NCBI GenBank assembly: GCA_947095535.1
Contig: OX352773.1
Span: forward strand, 256,951,590-257,015,589
Length of the DNA: 64,000 nt
From: Poecilobothrus nobilitatus
Lineage: Eukaryota > Arthropoda > Insecta > Diptera > Dolichopodidae
Direction: 5' to 3'
Made by a program: the position numbers and the translations under genes. Below the pieces are notes generated by a model. The model was not told the DNA's origin. It made no database searches and saw nothing but the letters and a program-made list of their open reading frames with translations. Shown piece by piece: positions 24,960 through 36,364 of the stretch. Every line of letters begins with the position of its first letter. Within the stretch, counting starts at the first letter, position 1.

Positions 24960-26760
24960 TTAAATCCAACATTTTCGGTTGGCCGGTTCGAGTAGCTGCC
25001 ATACAACTTCTATCTTTATATAGAAATAACTCAGTATCTATTCAAGCTAGGTTTCTGAAATTTTGCAAATGATGATCAAGTTTTATGGCAACAACTTCTG
25101 TAAAATTTGGTTGTGCTGGTGCAGCGGGTTCGGGTAGCTGCCATACAACTTCTCCGTTTAAATGAGAATAACTCAGTGTTTATTGAAGCTAGGAATCTGA
25201 AATTTAGTAAAGAGGTGTCGAGTTACATGCCAACAACTTTTGTAAAATTTGGTTGGTCTAGAGCAGCCGGTTCAGACTTCTTGCACCTCTTGGAACCTAA
25301 TGAAGCTGGGCGTCTGAAATTTTGCAAATGATGATCAAGTTTTATGGCAACAACTTTTGTAAAATTTGGTTGTGGTGGTGCGGTGGGTTCGGGTAGCTGC
25401 CATACAACTTATCCGGTTAAATGAGAATAACTCAGTGTTTATTGAAGCTAGGAATCTGAAATTTAGTAAAGAAGTGTCGAGTTATATGCCAACAACTTTT
25501 GTAAAATTTGTTTGGTCTAGAGCAGCCGGTTCAGACTTCTTGCACCTCTTGGAACCTAATGAAGCTAGGCGTCTGAAATTTTGCAAATGATGATCAAGTT
25601 TTATGGCAACAACTTCTACATAATTTGGTTGTGCTGGTGCGACGCGTTCGGGTAGCTGCCATACAAAATCTCTTTTTAAATGAAAAGAACTCAGTGTCCG
25701 TCCGCACGATAACTCAAAAAATAGAGGAGCTAGGAGGCTGAAAATTTTTTTACGTCACTTTTGTAAAATTGTTAGTTTTGCTATTTAACTCCAGCATTTT
25801 CTGTCCCCGGGTTCGGGTAGCTCCCATACAACTTCTTTCTTTAAATAGAAATAACCCAGTGTCTGTTCAATCTAGGTATCTGAAATTTTGCGTATGATGA
25901 TCAAGTTTTATGGCAACAACTTCTACAAAATTTGGTTGTGGTGGTGCGACGGGTTCGGGTAGCTGCCATACAAAATCTCTTTTTAAATGAAAAGAACTCA
26001 GTGTCCGTCCGCACGATAACTCAAAAAATAAAGGAGCTAGGAGGCTGAAATTTTTTTTACGTCACTCTTGCAAAATTGTTAGTTTTGCTATTTAACTCCA
26101 GCATTTTCGGCCGCCGGGTTCGAGTAGCTGCCATACAACTTCTTTCTTTAAATAGAAATAACCCAGTGTCTGTTCAATCTAGGTATCTGAAATTTTGCGA
26201 ATGATGATCAAGTTTTATGGCAACAACTTCTGCAAAATTTGGTTGTGGTGGTGTGACGCGTTCGGGTAGCTGCCATACAAAATCTCTTTTTAAATGAAAG
26301 AACTCAGTGTCCGTCCGCACGATAACTCAAAAAATAAAGGAGTTAGGAGGCTGCAATTTTTTTTACTTCACTTTTACAAAATTGTTAGTTTTGCTATTTA
26401 ACTCCAGCATTTTCGGCCGCCGGGTTCGAGTAGCTGCCATACAACTTCTTTCTTTAAATGGAAATAACCCAGTGTCTATTCAATCTAGGTATCTGAAATT
26501 TTGCAAATGATGATCGAGTTTTATGGCAACAACTTCTGTAAAATTTTGTTGTGATGATATGACAGGTTCAGATAGTTGCCATACAACTTCTCTTTTTAAA
26601 TGAAAATAACTCAGTGTCTATTGAAGCTAGCTATCTGAAATTTAGTGAAAAAGTGTCGAGTTGCATGCCAAAAATTTTTGTAAAATTTGAGTGGTCTAAA
26701 GCAGCCGGTTCAGGCTTTTTGCATTTCTTGGAACTTAATGAAGCTAGGCGCAATAGATTC
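24960..26760 (+). repeat. Internal tandem array of copy A
   Basis: Related units of about 259 bp (starts near 25107 and 25366) and about 307 bp (GTGTCCGTCCGCACG near 25694, 26001 and 26308) follow one another. Each carries the motif TTCGGGTAGCTGCCATACAA or a near variant. All open frames of 60-74 codons here (repeating VRVAAIQL) are the same unit read through, not separate genes. Confidence 0.9.
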
Positions 26761-26949
26761 GGGTAGCTATCATACAACTCCACAATTTACATAAATATAT
26801 CTCTGTAGTTCGGTACTAAAACTCTGAATGTTTTTAAAAGATGATCAAGTTTTATAGAAACAGGATATATTACGTTCATACGGGTATCCCAGAGTTGACA
26901 CAGTCTACTCTACTGCACTCTTCCTCGTTTTTATTTAATGTGAAGTACA

Positions 26950-27475
26950 ATCGATAAAATTAAGTTCTGAATAAAACGTCATTCAAATGACCTCCAATTT
27001 TCGAGCACTTTTTCCACTAAATCAAGTCGTATGTCATGAATAGCACTTTCAATATTGACTTCTAAAGCTTGAAGAGAGTCTGGTTTATTACTAAAGACCA
27101 ATGACTTCAAATAACCTCACAAGAAATAGTGTAATGGTGTTAAATCACAACTCCTTAGAGGCCATTCAATGTCACAATTTCTTGAAATAATCGAATCTCC
27201 AAACTTTTCTCGCAATAATTCGGTTGTTGCACGTGATACGTAGCCCCGTCTTGTTGGAACCATATGTTGTCAAGATCAACTTCTTCCAATTTTGGCCATA
27301 AAAAGTTGGTTATAATCGATCTATATTGCTCTCCATTGACAGTAACGGTGTTACCAGTTTCATTTCGAAAAAAGTACAGACCTATGATTCCATCAGACCA
27401 AAAACCATACCAAACTGTCAATCTAGCTGAATATGATGGTTGTTCATGAATAATTTGTGAATTTTCTTCGCAATA
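26950..27475 (-). pseudogene. Mariner transposase fragment, N-terminal part missing
   Basis: Frame 27421-27155, extendable upstream to about 27475, encodes IIHEQPSYSARLTVWYGFW, then NTVTVNGEQYRSIITNFLWP and IWFQQDGATYH. These are hallmark mariner-like DDE/D transposase segments, the last around a catalytic Asp. After a frame break at 27155 the end continues as KPDSLQALEVNIESAIHDIR and LDLVEKVLENW. The DNA-binding N-terminal domain and the first catalytic Asp region are absent; the sequence upstream has been replaced by an inverted copy of the 3' end. It is non-functional. Confidence 0.9.
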
Positions 27476-27492
27476 GAATCGACAGTTTAGTT

Positions 27493-27606
27493 ATGACATA
27501 CGACTTGATTTAATGGAAAAAGTGCTCAAAAATTGGCCTCATCGAATTCGTTCCTGCAAAAGAAGTCGTGAAGGCCATTTGAATGACATTTTATTCCGAA
27601 CTTAAT
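27493..27606 (+). pseudogene. Inverted duplicate of the mariner transposase C-terminus
   Basis: On the plus strand the frame reads YDIRLDLMEKVLKNWPHRIR then SCKRSREGHLNDILFRT and a stop: an intact C-terminal tail of the same transposase whose other copy lies on the minus strand at 26950-27037. It keeps about 33 bp that the left copy has lost. This shows that the right arm is a snap-back copy of the 3' end rather than an ordinary 5' terminus. Confidence 0.85.
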
Positions 27607-27709
27607 TGTATCGATTGTACTTCACATTAAATAAAAAACATTTGAATTTCCTTATTAGTGTGTTTTTTTTTTAAAAGAAATTATATCACTCAAATTGGAA
27701 AACCCTGTA

Positions 27710-28943
27710 TAATAACCAATCGTTTTTTTTTTCTTTATACAATAATATAATCTATTACCAACTATCTCTGTTTGTACATTTGAAACTTTTGTGAAATACA
27801 AAGAACGAAAATGAAAAAAAAGGAGCAAAAATATCATTTTATAGTCTGGTATATACAGTTTAAAAGTGCCATTTTAAGTAAAGAAATCTTTTCTGTTTTT
27901 TTTATTTTTTTAAATAATATCTTATAAAAATTTATATGATTAATTATCTAATTCTCTTTTGTTATAGTGAATCTGTTCTCCCTCTAGCATTTTAACTATT
28001 TTAAGTTTTTCTTTTTTTTTTTATCTTAATACTTGTATTATATGTATAGAGCGTACATTCTTTGATGCCTCGTTTGTAAATCAAAACCATAGGATTTATT
28101 TTATCGACTAAATATAAAATAAAAAAAAAAAAATTTTTTTTTTTATTATTTTTTACTATTTTCCTTGCATAAATCTGAAAGTAATATAAAGGATAACTGA
28201 CATTAATATATAGTCTATTGGAAACTTGTAATATATAGCCTGTATATATGTACAGGATAAGATCTGAAAACGACGACAACAATATTATTTAAGTATAACC
28301 TAGAGGGAAATAATTTAAGAATATTATATATAAGAAAATGGAAAATTTATAAGGATAAGTTAGACATATTATATGTTTTTGTTTTAGCTGTTGTTTTTAT
28401 ATTATATTTCAAGTATTGCAAGTCAAGGTAACAGATCACAAGAATTTTAGTAATTTAAATCATTTAAAATTAGTTCTTACATAATATAGTGTAGTCACTA
28501 GTTTTTTATTTAGATCTAAAGCTAAATATTAGAAAAATGTTTGTTCTAATCGTATATACAATCGATTTATTGATTTTAGTTTGCTAACAAGAAATTTGTT
28601 TTAACTTTTGACTAAATGTAAAATATCGCTTTTGATATCGACGTGTAATTTGTAAATTCATAAATACTGGGAACTGACTTAATCAATTTAATTGTGTAGA
28701 AACTCATAGAACTATGGACTGTAGAATTTTGAGTAAGATGGCTTACAGATTTACTTTTACTTTGTTCGGCTGGAAAATTAATATTTTCCCGGCATTTTCC
28801 TTGCATAATAACATGACATATTTTGCAAATACTACTTCCTCTATCCGAATTCTGATATTTCGGGGATTTATTTATTTTTTTTTTTTGTTTTTTATATATG
28901 AAGACTGAGCTTACGGGTCAGTAATCCTTAGATTTTAGATCCA
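27710..28943. other. AT-rich non-coding DNA
   Basis: No gene recognised. The stretch 28600-28860 is less AT-rich and open in two overlapping antisense frames (28714-28908 plus, 28612-28806 minus), but neither has splice sites or recognisable motifs. Confidence 0.3.
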
Positions 28944-29310
28944 TTATAGTTCATCTTCAAAATGCTGGATAAACTCTACTACTTTAGACTCTTCAAAATG
29001 TTGAATCGACTCTGCTACTTTAGACTCTTCAAAATGTTGGATAGACTCTGCTACATTTTGAAGATGAACTACGAATTTAGAATCTATTTGATGGTTAAGT
29101 TTTCTAAGATGCCACGATAATACCATTCTGACAAAAGAAGCTTTGAAATCTTCTCAGATTTATGTTAGGCATTTCACCGAAGTCTTGGAAAAAAGAAACT
29201 GCAAAGATATTTCCGTCCTTTTCTTAACAGACTGAGACATATGCAGCGAGAAAGTGCTCTACGCTCTATATATCGTTAATTCCTCTGCAAAATCTACAAT
29301 AAAGATCCAT
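28944..29310 (-). pseudogene. Decayed 3' end of a non-LTR retrotransposon reverse-transcriptase ORF
   Basis: From about 29305 down, one minus frame reads DLYCRFCRGINDI, stop, SVEHFLAAYVSVC, stop, EKDGNIFAVSFFQDFGEM. The spacing CxxC...EH.L...C followed by a basic and a Phe/Gly region matches the zinc-knuckle-like tail common at the C-terminus of Jockey/I/R1-type insect polyproteins. Two stops in 60 codons show it is dead. The 36-bp tandem units lie just downstream in another frame. Confidence 0.45.
28951..29058 (-). repeat. Three 36-bp tandem units framed by a 17-bp perfect inverted repeat
   Basis: Units start at 28951, 28987 and 29023 and share CTTCAAAATGNTGNATNNAC. On the minus strand each codes a 12-residue unit VAESIQHFEESK with small changes. 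AGTTCATCTTCAAAATG at 28948-28964 is exactly complementary to 29054-29070, so the array sits between inverted arms. Confidence 0.85.
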
Positions 29311-30085
29311 ATCAATTCCACATCACATCGATTTGAGATATTTTATCGAATTTAATTCTGGTTGTTACCTTATCTATGTAATTCTGAATGACATTTTACT
29401 AGCGTTCTAGTGGATCTGATTTTTTTACGATCATGTAACATCTACAATGGACCTGATTTTAATATATTTAATATTTTTAATAATAAATAATACTTTAGTA
29501 TCATAAATCACAGTAGGATATAAGTTTTGATATTCTTGTTAAGATTTCAAATTCAATTTAAAATTGTTAAAGAGAGAAAGAGAATTTTTTTTTTACACTA
29601 AACTTTATTTTTTTTTTTTAATTAAATTTTTCTGAACATTCCTTGATTACTGTGTTTTAGGCTTTTTCTAATCCTGTTAAGCTGAGTATTTGAATAAAAC
29701 TCTGATCAGTTCAGAGCAAAGCTGACAGACAAAAAAAAAACAGAATAAAAAAAATTTTTTTTTTTTTTTTTAAACAAAAATATCACATGCATTTTAAATT
29801 GAATGAATTTTATTTATTTAAATCTTATACTGGTATGTTTGATAAAAATTATATTTGGGTATATAAAAAATGTGGGAGTATTTATATGTCGGTTTTGGGA
29901 AAAATTTATTAATATAAAATTTTTGTAAGAATTTTTATAACTTTCTTATTACGTAAAGAACACAATTATTATAATTTAAACGTATGTATGTGGGTTGATA
30001 TATCAGTGTATAAGTAGTGGGAAAAACTAATATTAACATTTCAAAGAAATCTTTATATGGATTGTAGAAAGAAATCAGTTAAAAA

Positions 30086-30105
30086 AGAGAGAGAGAGAGA
30101 GAAAG
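30086..30105. repeat. (GA)n microsatellite
   Basis: GAGAGAGAGAGAGAGAAAG array, simple sequence. Confidence 0.9.
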
Positions 30106-30660
30106 ATAAACGTCAGAATAAATTTTTAAGAAATTGATGTAAATTATATAATACTAATGTTTTGTACATAAATATATAATAATATATAATGTGTATTACA
30201 TATTCAAATATTTTGTGACAATAAAGTACTGTTGTGTTTATAAAAATATTTTTGTAGGTAAAAAAAAAAAACTAAATAAAGAAGAGGAAAAAAGTTCTTT
30301 TTGAATTCAAAAATATTCAAAAAAAAAAAACTAAAAGTATTAAAAGTAAAGAAATTAAAAAGAAAACATTTTGTGAAATATAAAATCTCTTTTATTATAC
30401 ATACTTGTATATACATAATATATAAAAAGAACACTGAATTCTAAAAACATTAAAATTAAATAAAAAAAAAATGAAAATTAATACACTAATTAATATTTAA
30501 TATTTTTGTATAAAGTTTTTTTTTTTTTATAATAAGATATTTTTGAAGAATTATTTCTCCTGAAGAAGAATCGCAACCCCATATTAAATATATAGATTTT
30601 TAAGTTTCATATTTTCCAATAACATATAATATGCCCTAGATAGGTAACCACAAGGTTTAT

Positions 30661-30697
30661 AGGTTATGAAAAGGTTATGAAAAGGTTATGAAAAGGA
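30661..30697. repeat. Three 11-12-bp tandem units
   Basis: AGGTTATGAAA is repeated three times, followed by a CAT/TTC-rich stretch. Confidence 0.9.
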
Positions 30698-31904
30698 AAG
30701 GTTTGATTTATTTCCTCATCTTCATTCTCATTCTCATCCTCATCATTTTCATCATTATATAATATGGTAAGGAAACCACATTTTGCGATCAGATTATATG
30801 TGGTGGGAAGAAAAAAAAAGAAAAAAAATATCCCAGATGGCCAGATATTATGCCCTAAAAATTTTTCTTAAGATATTTTCTAAGATAAATTTTAATGATT
30901 AGAATTTCATTTTATGAAAAAGAAACATGTATGCATGTAATGCAGTAATGTCAAATCCTATCGATTCTTTTGTTTTGTCTCTTTCCTGCATTCTATAAAA
31001 TTATATCTTATTAGATTCCCAAACTTATCATTTTGAACTGTCCTCCCTGTTATTCCCTATTCTGTTTTTTAAATCTAATACTGTATTTGTATCCATTTAA
31101 TATCCAAACATTCGGCATATATATAATTAAGAATAAGTGTATAATGACGCAAAATTTCCAGACCAGGTCTTCATTGCTAAGTTGTGACATTAATAGTATT
31201 ACTAATTTTATTTACTTGTATATAGTTATTTAAAAGTGGCTAAAAAGGTGTTTGATTCTAACAACTGCGATATTAATCAGAAGATCAAATTATTGATTAT
31301 AATTTGTAAAATTGGTGAACTTTAATATTTTATCTTAATTAATGCTAATAGTTAATATTTTCTCAACATATTATCAATAGAATACGATATAAAGATTATT
31401 TTATATGTCTTCCTAATAACATATGAGTAAGTCCAATATGTTCATGTAAATCTGTTGTATTATATTTAAATAAGTAAATAAATAGGTATCTAACGCCGAT
31501 TTTTAACTGTTATATAAAGTATCTAAGATAAAACTCACATATATAAATAAATTTATATTATGTATATACATTTTTTATATTATGTAGATAATTTTTATTT
31601 TTTTTTATATAAAAGTTGTTAATGATTTATAGTAGCTATTAAACTAAATAATACCTAAATTAAGAAAATAAAATAAAAAAAAATATTTATTTTTATTATC
31701 ATTAGCAAAATATCATTAAATAGTTTCCATAGAATATAACAATAAAAACACACAAAGAAATTAAAAATAAACAAAATAAAATGACTTTTTTAAAACGAAA
31801 TATTTATCGTAAAGTTTATTTGAATTATTTGATGCTGTTAAAATTTTTATTTCAACAAGAGTTTTCTGTGTAGATTTAAGAAGTATAAATTATTTCTTTT
31901 TTTA

Positions 31905-32200
31905 CGCACCATTTACGCACCCTGCGATTTGTTTTTGTTCATCTTCTCACAGCCCGGCTTATCAAGTCAATCAATTTCTCTAAAGAAGTTGACAATAGGG
32001 GCTGAGACGGTACTGTCCTGATTTCGAAGAGGTTGTCCCAGTAAGACTTTCCCAACGTTTATTTCTTTTACGATTTAATTGTCAGACATTGGGCATAGTA
32101 AATGTAGTACCGTCGCTGCTTCCTAGTCGCAACCTGTGGATATTTTTATGTCTCTTTTGATTTGTGCTAATTTAAATATAAGAACTAAGATCCGTCTTTG
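31905..32200. other. Less AT-rich island, possible old transposon remnant
   Basis: Composition is distinctly richer in G and C than the flanks (for example CAGCCCGGCTTATCAAGTCA, GTACCGTCGCTGCTTCC). No open frame or end structure is left. It adjoins the SINE-C copy and the duplicated ATT array, so this is probably a repeat-derived patch. Confidence 0.3.
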
Positions 32201-32280
32201 TTAGATTTACAAGTGAATAAGTCAAATTTTGCTCCTTAATACTTTTGCTTAGCCTATTCTAGAAGATATTTTTAATAGTG

Positions 32281-32399
32281 TTTTTTTTCCTAAGGGAGGT
32301 GGGAATCTTTCAAAGACACCAAGAATTTCCACCTTGGTAGTGTCAGATTCTTACTGACTAAACCACCAGCCCCTTTAGCCGATATAATGGGATGAAACC
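32281..32399 (-). mobile_element. SINE-like repeat, family C
   Basis: On the minus strand it reads GGGGCTGGTGGTTTAGTCAG (A-box-like), ACACTACCAAGGTGG, then TTTGAAAGATTCCCACCTCC (weak B-box-like), with an A-tail (T run 32281-32288 on the plus strand). A diverged copy lies at 14062-14185 in the same orientation. Two copies plus an A-tail support a retroposed repeat; the tRNA origin is inference. Confidence 0.65.
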
Positions 32400-32519
32400 C
32401 TTACCTGCGAACGCAGTATATTGGCTAGGGAGTAGGGATAGGAAAGGATAGGGAATGGATACGGAAACATTGAATTGGGAGTGGGACTGTAAGGAAGCAA
32501 TGAATCCGCCTATTATTAT

Positions 32520-32902
32520 TACTATTTTGCTAACAGTGACTATAGCCGTTACAACAGTTACAACATGTAGTATATAACACCTTACTACATGAGGTAATTA
32601 TTGAAGGCAACCCCCCCTGTCACTGTAGCGGCTATTATTATTGGTGTATTCTTATTAATATTATTATTATTTTACTACAGAGTCAGCGCCATCAGTAAAT
32701 TACAACGTACAGCAGTATATAACACAAAAGATAGCTCCACTGTAGCAGCTATTATTATTATTACTATTATTATTATAAATATTGTTATTATTACTATTAC
32801 TATTATTACTATTATTATTATTATTATTACTATTATTATTATTACTATTATTATTATTATTAATATTATTATTGTTATTATTATTATTATTACTACTATT
32901 AA
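32520..32902. repeat. Duplicated block ending in an (ATT)n array
   Basis: Two diverged copies of a block with GTATATAACAC and CACTGTAGC(G/A)GCTATTATTATT occur about 120 bp apart (near 32568-32640 and 32708-32760). The second runs into about 150 bp of ATT/ACT/GTT trinucleotides. The 109-codon frame at 32601-32930 is mostly poly-Ile made by this array. Confidence 0.85.
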
Positions 32903-32958
32903 TTATACGATATACATTATTACGATATAAAAGTACATACTACATATTTTTATATTTA

Positions 32959-33031
32959 TGACCTGACCGGGGTTTGAACCCAAGACCCTTCGATTGAAAG
33001 GTTGGCGACTTAACCACTGCGCCATGAGTTT
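32959..33031 (-). mobile_element. tRNA-like SINE head, family B
   Basis: The minus strand has TGGCGCAGTGGTTAAGTCG (A box) and TTGGGTTCAAACCCCGG (B box and T arm) at tRNA-like spacing. The T stem pairs, but the acceptor ends do not, so it is not a working tRNA gene. It probably heads a SINE whose body is short or lost. It is distinct from families A and C. Confidence 0.65.
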
Positions 33032-34450
33032 ATTTAGAAATATCTAAGTTAGGTAACTAAAATCTTTATAGGCAATAATAATAAATAAAAAAAAAAATGT
33101 TTGCTGTCACAAAAATTTATATCCATTTTGATGACAGATAGACTAAAAATGTTTGAAAACTATTAAAAACAAATCAAACAAAATCCAATTTTTTTTAAAA
33201 GTTTTTAAAATTTTTATTCAAGTTTTATTGTTTTTTTTTTATATTAAATTAATTTCATTTTAGTTTGTTTTTTTTCAAAATAATTATTCTATTATAGTTA
33301 CATAAAATTTTTATTTTATACTCAATCATAAAAATTCTTAATTTTTATATCGAAAGATTAAAATTTACTCTAAAAAAATTTTTACTTCTTGAAAAAAACA
33401 AAAAATTGACTGATTTCTCAAATTGTCAAATTTTATTATTATCTCAAATAAATTTCAAACTTTAAATTTCGTAGTTTTGAAACTATGCTAAAGTTTGCAC
33501 AATTGAAGATTTTTTATTCAATCTAAATTAAAGGATATGGTCGGAATATCCAGACTGATGCCAACATGCTGGATTTATCTCACTTTTGCGGGATTTTGGA
33601 CAATAAAATGTAGTTTATTAATTTGTGTGCAAATGGAATATTAATCTCCGTCTATAGGTTTGACAGAATAAATAATATAACAAATATTTTTCACGAATGT
33701 TTTTAAAAGTAATGGAAACCTTTTAAAAATATTAAAAAGATTGACAAAAAAAACAAAAAAATAAATAATTTGGAAGTGGATTGACGAGACAACATTTTTA
33801 ATAAAACAAAATCCGTCTATGCATTGTAAGGGTAAGAAACATTTGAAATATTTATAATCTTTCTCTGTAAATAGAATTGACATCTAAAAAATGAAAAGAC
33901 AGAAAAAAATTTAAACTGACTTTTTCAAAATTGATTAATGAAATATACATTAATAATTTGTGCAAGAAAACTGTCATAAACTTCCTCAACACCTTCTTAA
34001 ATTTTAAATTCTTTAGTAAATGATGTGTGAGTAAAAGTTACGAAACAATAAACATATTATTATTGAAAAGGAATAGAAAATGGTAAACAGCTAATCTTCG
34101 TCAAATACCAACAAACAATGTATCAGCTAAATTTGGTTATATACGCGTTTGTACTTAATTTGTAAATAATTCATAGTACTTTAGCCGCAGATGAAGCAGA
34201 TTAATTTCATATCGAATTACACATCTATAAAACTCTCTACTTTTTTAGTATCTTCTCACTAGTCTGATAGTAAAACTTAATTTAATTTCGTAAAAAATTG
34301 AAACTTTTCGAAAGTAATATGTTTAATCTGTTCTTTGTATGCCCATGTAAAACATGTAACATCGCAAGTAACATTACAAAAATCTATCGGCATATACCAA
34401 TCGCTGCTTTGAAGATTTGATGTCTAAATACAAAGAAGAACAAGGAAAAA
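33032..34450. other. AT-rich non-coding DNA
   Basis: No supported gene. The 80-codon minus frame at 33641-33883 lacks splice signals and is Phe/Ile-rich. Confidence 0.3.
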
Positions 34451-34451
34451 T

Positions 34452-34690
34452 ATGGTTGACATCGAGATGCGACAAAGAAAATGAAGATGGATTGGTCAAT
34501 TCCTGAGGAAGGCCAACGGAAATCTACCTAAATAGTCCTTCGAATGAACTCCTTAGGTGACATCTTTGAAAACCTAAGAAAACTTGAATAACAATAAACA
34601 ATAGTGTCAACTCAGGCAAGAAATGATCGGAATTGGAGGAAATTATCGAGTTTGATTGAAGTACTGGAAGTGGAAGCTAAAAAGATATTG
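34452..34690 (+). pseudogene. Decayed C-terminal tail of a non-LTR retrotransposon polyprotein
   Basis: One frame reads RWIGQFLRKANGNLPK, stop, SFE, stop, TP, and a shifted frame continues TQARNDRNWRKLSSLIE. Insect endonuclease/reverse-transcriptase polyproteins typically end with an R-W-x-G-H-x-x-R-x-x-N/D-x-x segment, then a stretch around W-x-P, and then A-x-D-R-x-x-W-R. The order and spacing match, with several stops and frameshifts in between. The piece is short, strongly decayed and unrelated in sequence to the remnant at 29 kb. Confidence 0.55.
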
Positions 34691-36187
34691 AAACAAAAGA
34701 AGAAAAAGAAATTATTCATGGAGAAAAAGGCATACAAACTTGTACTAATGATTTTACAGATTATTATATTATGTCTTTTAATAAAAAAATTTATAATAAA
34801 TTTACCTTTATCAACATTGACATTATTGTCAACATTTATTTTATATTATATTTTATCATTTTAAAACAGAAATCATATTTTAAGAATCTACTTGTATATT
34901 ATAGTTGTCAATTTAATTGATGCTTTTCAAAATATCTTTTCCATTAAGTAATTAATATTTTTTCTATATTTTTTTTTTTTTTTAAATAAAAAGAGATTCT
35001 TTGATTGCTTCTTTCAATATTAGTTCATTTTATTGTAAATATTTCAATTTATAACCTTTAAATAAAGATAACCTTTGTTCTAGATATCAAATCAATGATG
35101 TGACAATGTTACAAGTTTTATATTATAATATTTTTTATTTATTTCATATATATAAACTTGATATATATATGTATTGGTTTTAATGAACTTTTGTCATTTT
35201 ATAATAATGTATTTACAATTTATCTTTTATATAGAGAAAAATATTTTTTTATATTCTGTCATTTCATTTCATTTTTTTTAAAAACTAAAAACTAATTTAT
35301 CATAAAATTATAAAAATAAGAGTTTTTCAAGGATTAATGGAAGGACGAAGAAATACTGTAATATTTTTATAAATTAATTTCATTTTTAAATCTAATTTAT
35401 TTTATATATTATGTTCTATATTATGTATTACATTTGTATATATACGTTTGTATTTTGATTTCATATATTTTATCATGTTTTTAAATTGAATGAATGAGTA
35501 TATACATATAATACAGAGAAATAACAAGAAAAAATCGTTAACCTTTCATTATCCAATTTTCAATTTTTCAAAAAAAAAAAAATAAATAAATAAATTTCAG
35601 CAATATTTTTTAAAATACAAATGAAAAAAATATTGAACATGTGCCAAACCAATTTTCAACAGCAGAAAAAAAAAAAAAATAAAAATCGTCCTTAAATTTT
35701 TTTTTAAAGTTGTTCAATATATATACGAGTAAGTAATTCAAAAACAAAACACACGTGTTTACTTGTATATCTGTCAATTTTTTTTTTTCTTTTCTAATCG
35801 TCTGTAATGTAACATTGGCTAAATAATGTATGATACGATTTTCAAAATAAAACAATAACATAATCTTATAATTTATTTTCGATTTCTAAATGCATGCCTA
35901 TATATATACTTTAATATATATACGTAATATCACGAAAATGTTATATAATAATATTGTGTAATAATATGAATCTATATTCGATATATAACCGTCGCGATCT
36001 TATACATATACATATATACAACATTAAAAGCTAAAATTGATGCTCATAAATTTTCTTTTAACTTCTATTAATTTTCCTCAAAATAAACAATCGATAATGC
36101 AAAAACAATAACTTTTGTTAAAATTTTTGTCGTTATTATGGATACCGTAGAAAGTTTCCTAAAAAAAGCAAAAATTGAATATTAGAT

Positions 36188-36364
36188 TAAACTTTTGTTT
36201 TTTTTTTTAAAACTTAATTTAGATTTGAAACAAATTAAAAAATAAAGGAAATTAATCGCTCGTCGCGCAATTCTATTTAATTTAACTTTGTTTTTTTTTT
36301 TAAAGCTTAACTTAGATTTCAAACAAAATAAACAATATACATGAAGGTCGGACGCGCATCGCCC
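36188..36364. repeat. About 92-bp tandem duplication, two diverged units
   Basis: Both units run TTTAACTTTGTTTT or close variant, a T run, AGCTTAACTTAGATTTCAAAC or variant, then a CG-containing end (GCTCGTCGCGCAATT in the first, GGTCGGACGCGCATCGCCC in the second). The CG-rich ends stand out strongly from the local composition. Confidence 0.65.

Larger units (their letters stand above)
24698..26927 (+). mobile_element. Helentron/DINE-1-like nonautonomous element, family 1, copy A
   Basis: It begins ATACCCGTATGAACTATGTT and ends CTGCACTCTTCCTCG. An inverted copy of the start (GTTCATACGGGTAT) lies subterminally at 26874-26887. It contains a (GTCC)n tract and a long array of related repeats. It interrupts the mariner's left arm inside a T run, with no clear target-site duplication. 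Insertion between Ts, a GTCY tract and subterminal inverted repeats are known traits of Helentron-associated elements (DINE-1, mini-me). A second copy lies inverted at 57525-61382, which fixes both boundaries. Confidence 0.7.
24621..27707 (-). mobile_element. Mariner-family transposon, rearranged and split by a Helentron-like insertion
   Basis: The terminal inverted repeats start CAGGGTTTTCCAATTTGAGT at both ends and are bounded by TA (24619-24620 and 27708-27709). Removing the inserted element (24698-26927) leaves about 857 bp. The left arm (24621-24697 plus 26928-27037) and right arm (27493-27707) match over their length apart from a roughly 33-bp deletion in the left arm. Both arms contain the transposase C-terminal coding region, so the element has two 3' ends. 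The interior holds a transposase fragment on the minus strand. It cannot be autonomous. Confidence 0.85.
29311..31904. other. AT-rich non-coding DNA with simple repeats
   Basis: No gene recognised. It contains a (GA)n tract at 30086-30105, three units of AGGTTATGAAA at 30661-30697 and a CAT/TTC-rich stretch at 30715-30760. Confidence 0.3.

Noticed and set aside
32601..32930. 109-codon plus-strand frame as a membrane protein
   Set aside because: Most of it is poly-Ile from an ATT trinucleotide array.
32959..33031. Functional tRNA gene
   Set aside because: The T arm pairs, but the acceptor ends do not, and no convincing 7-base anticodon loop with T33 can be drawn.
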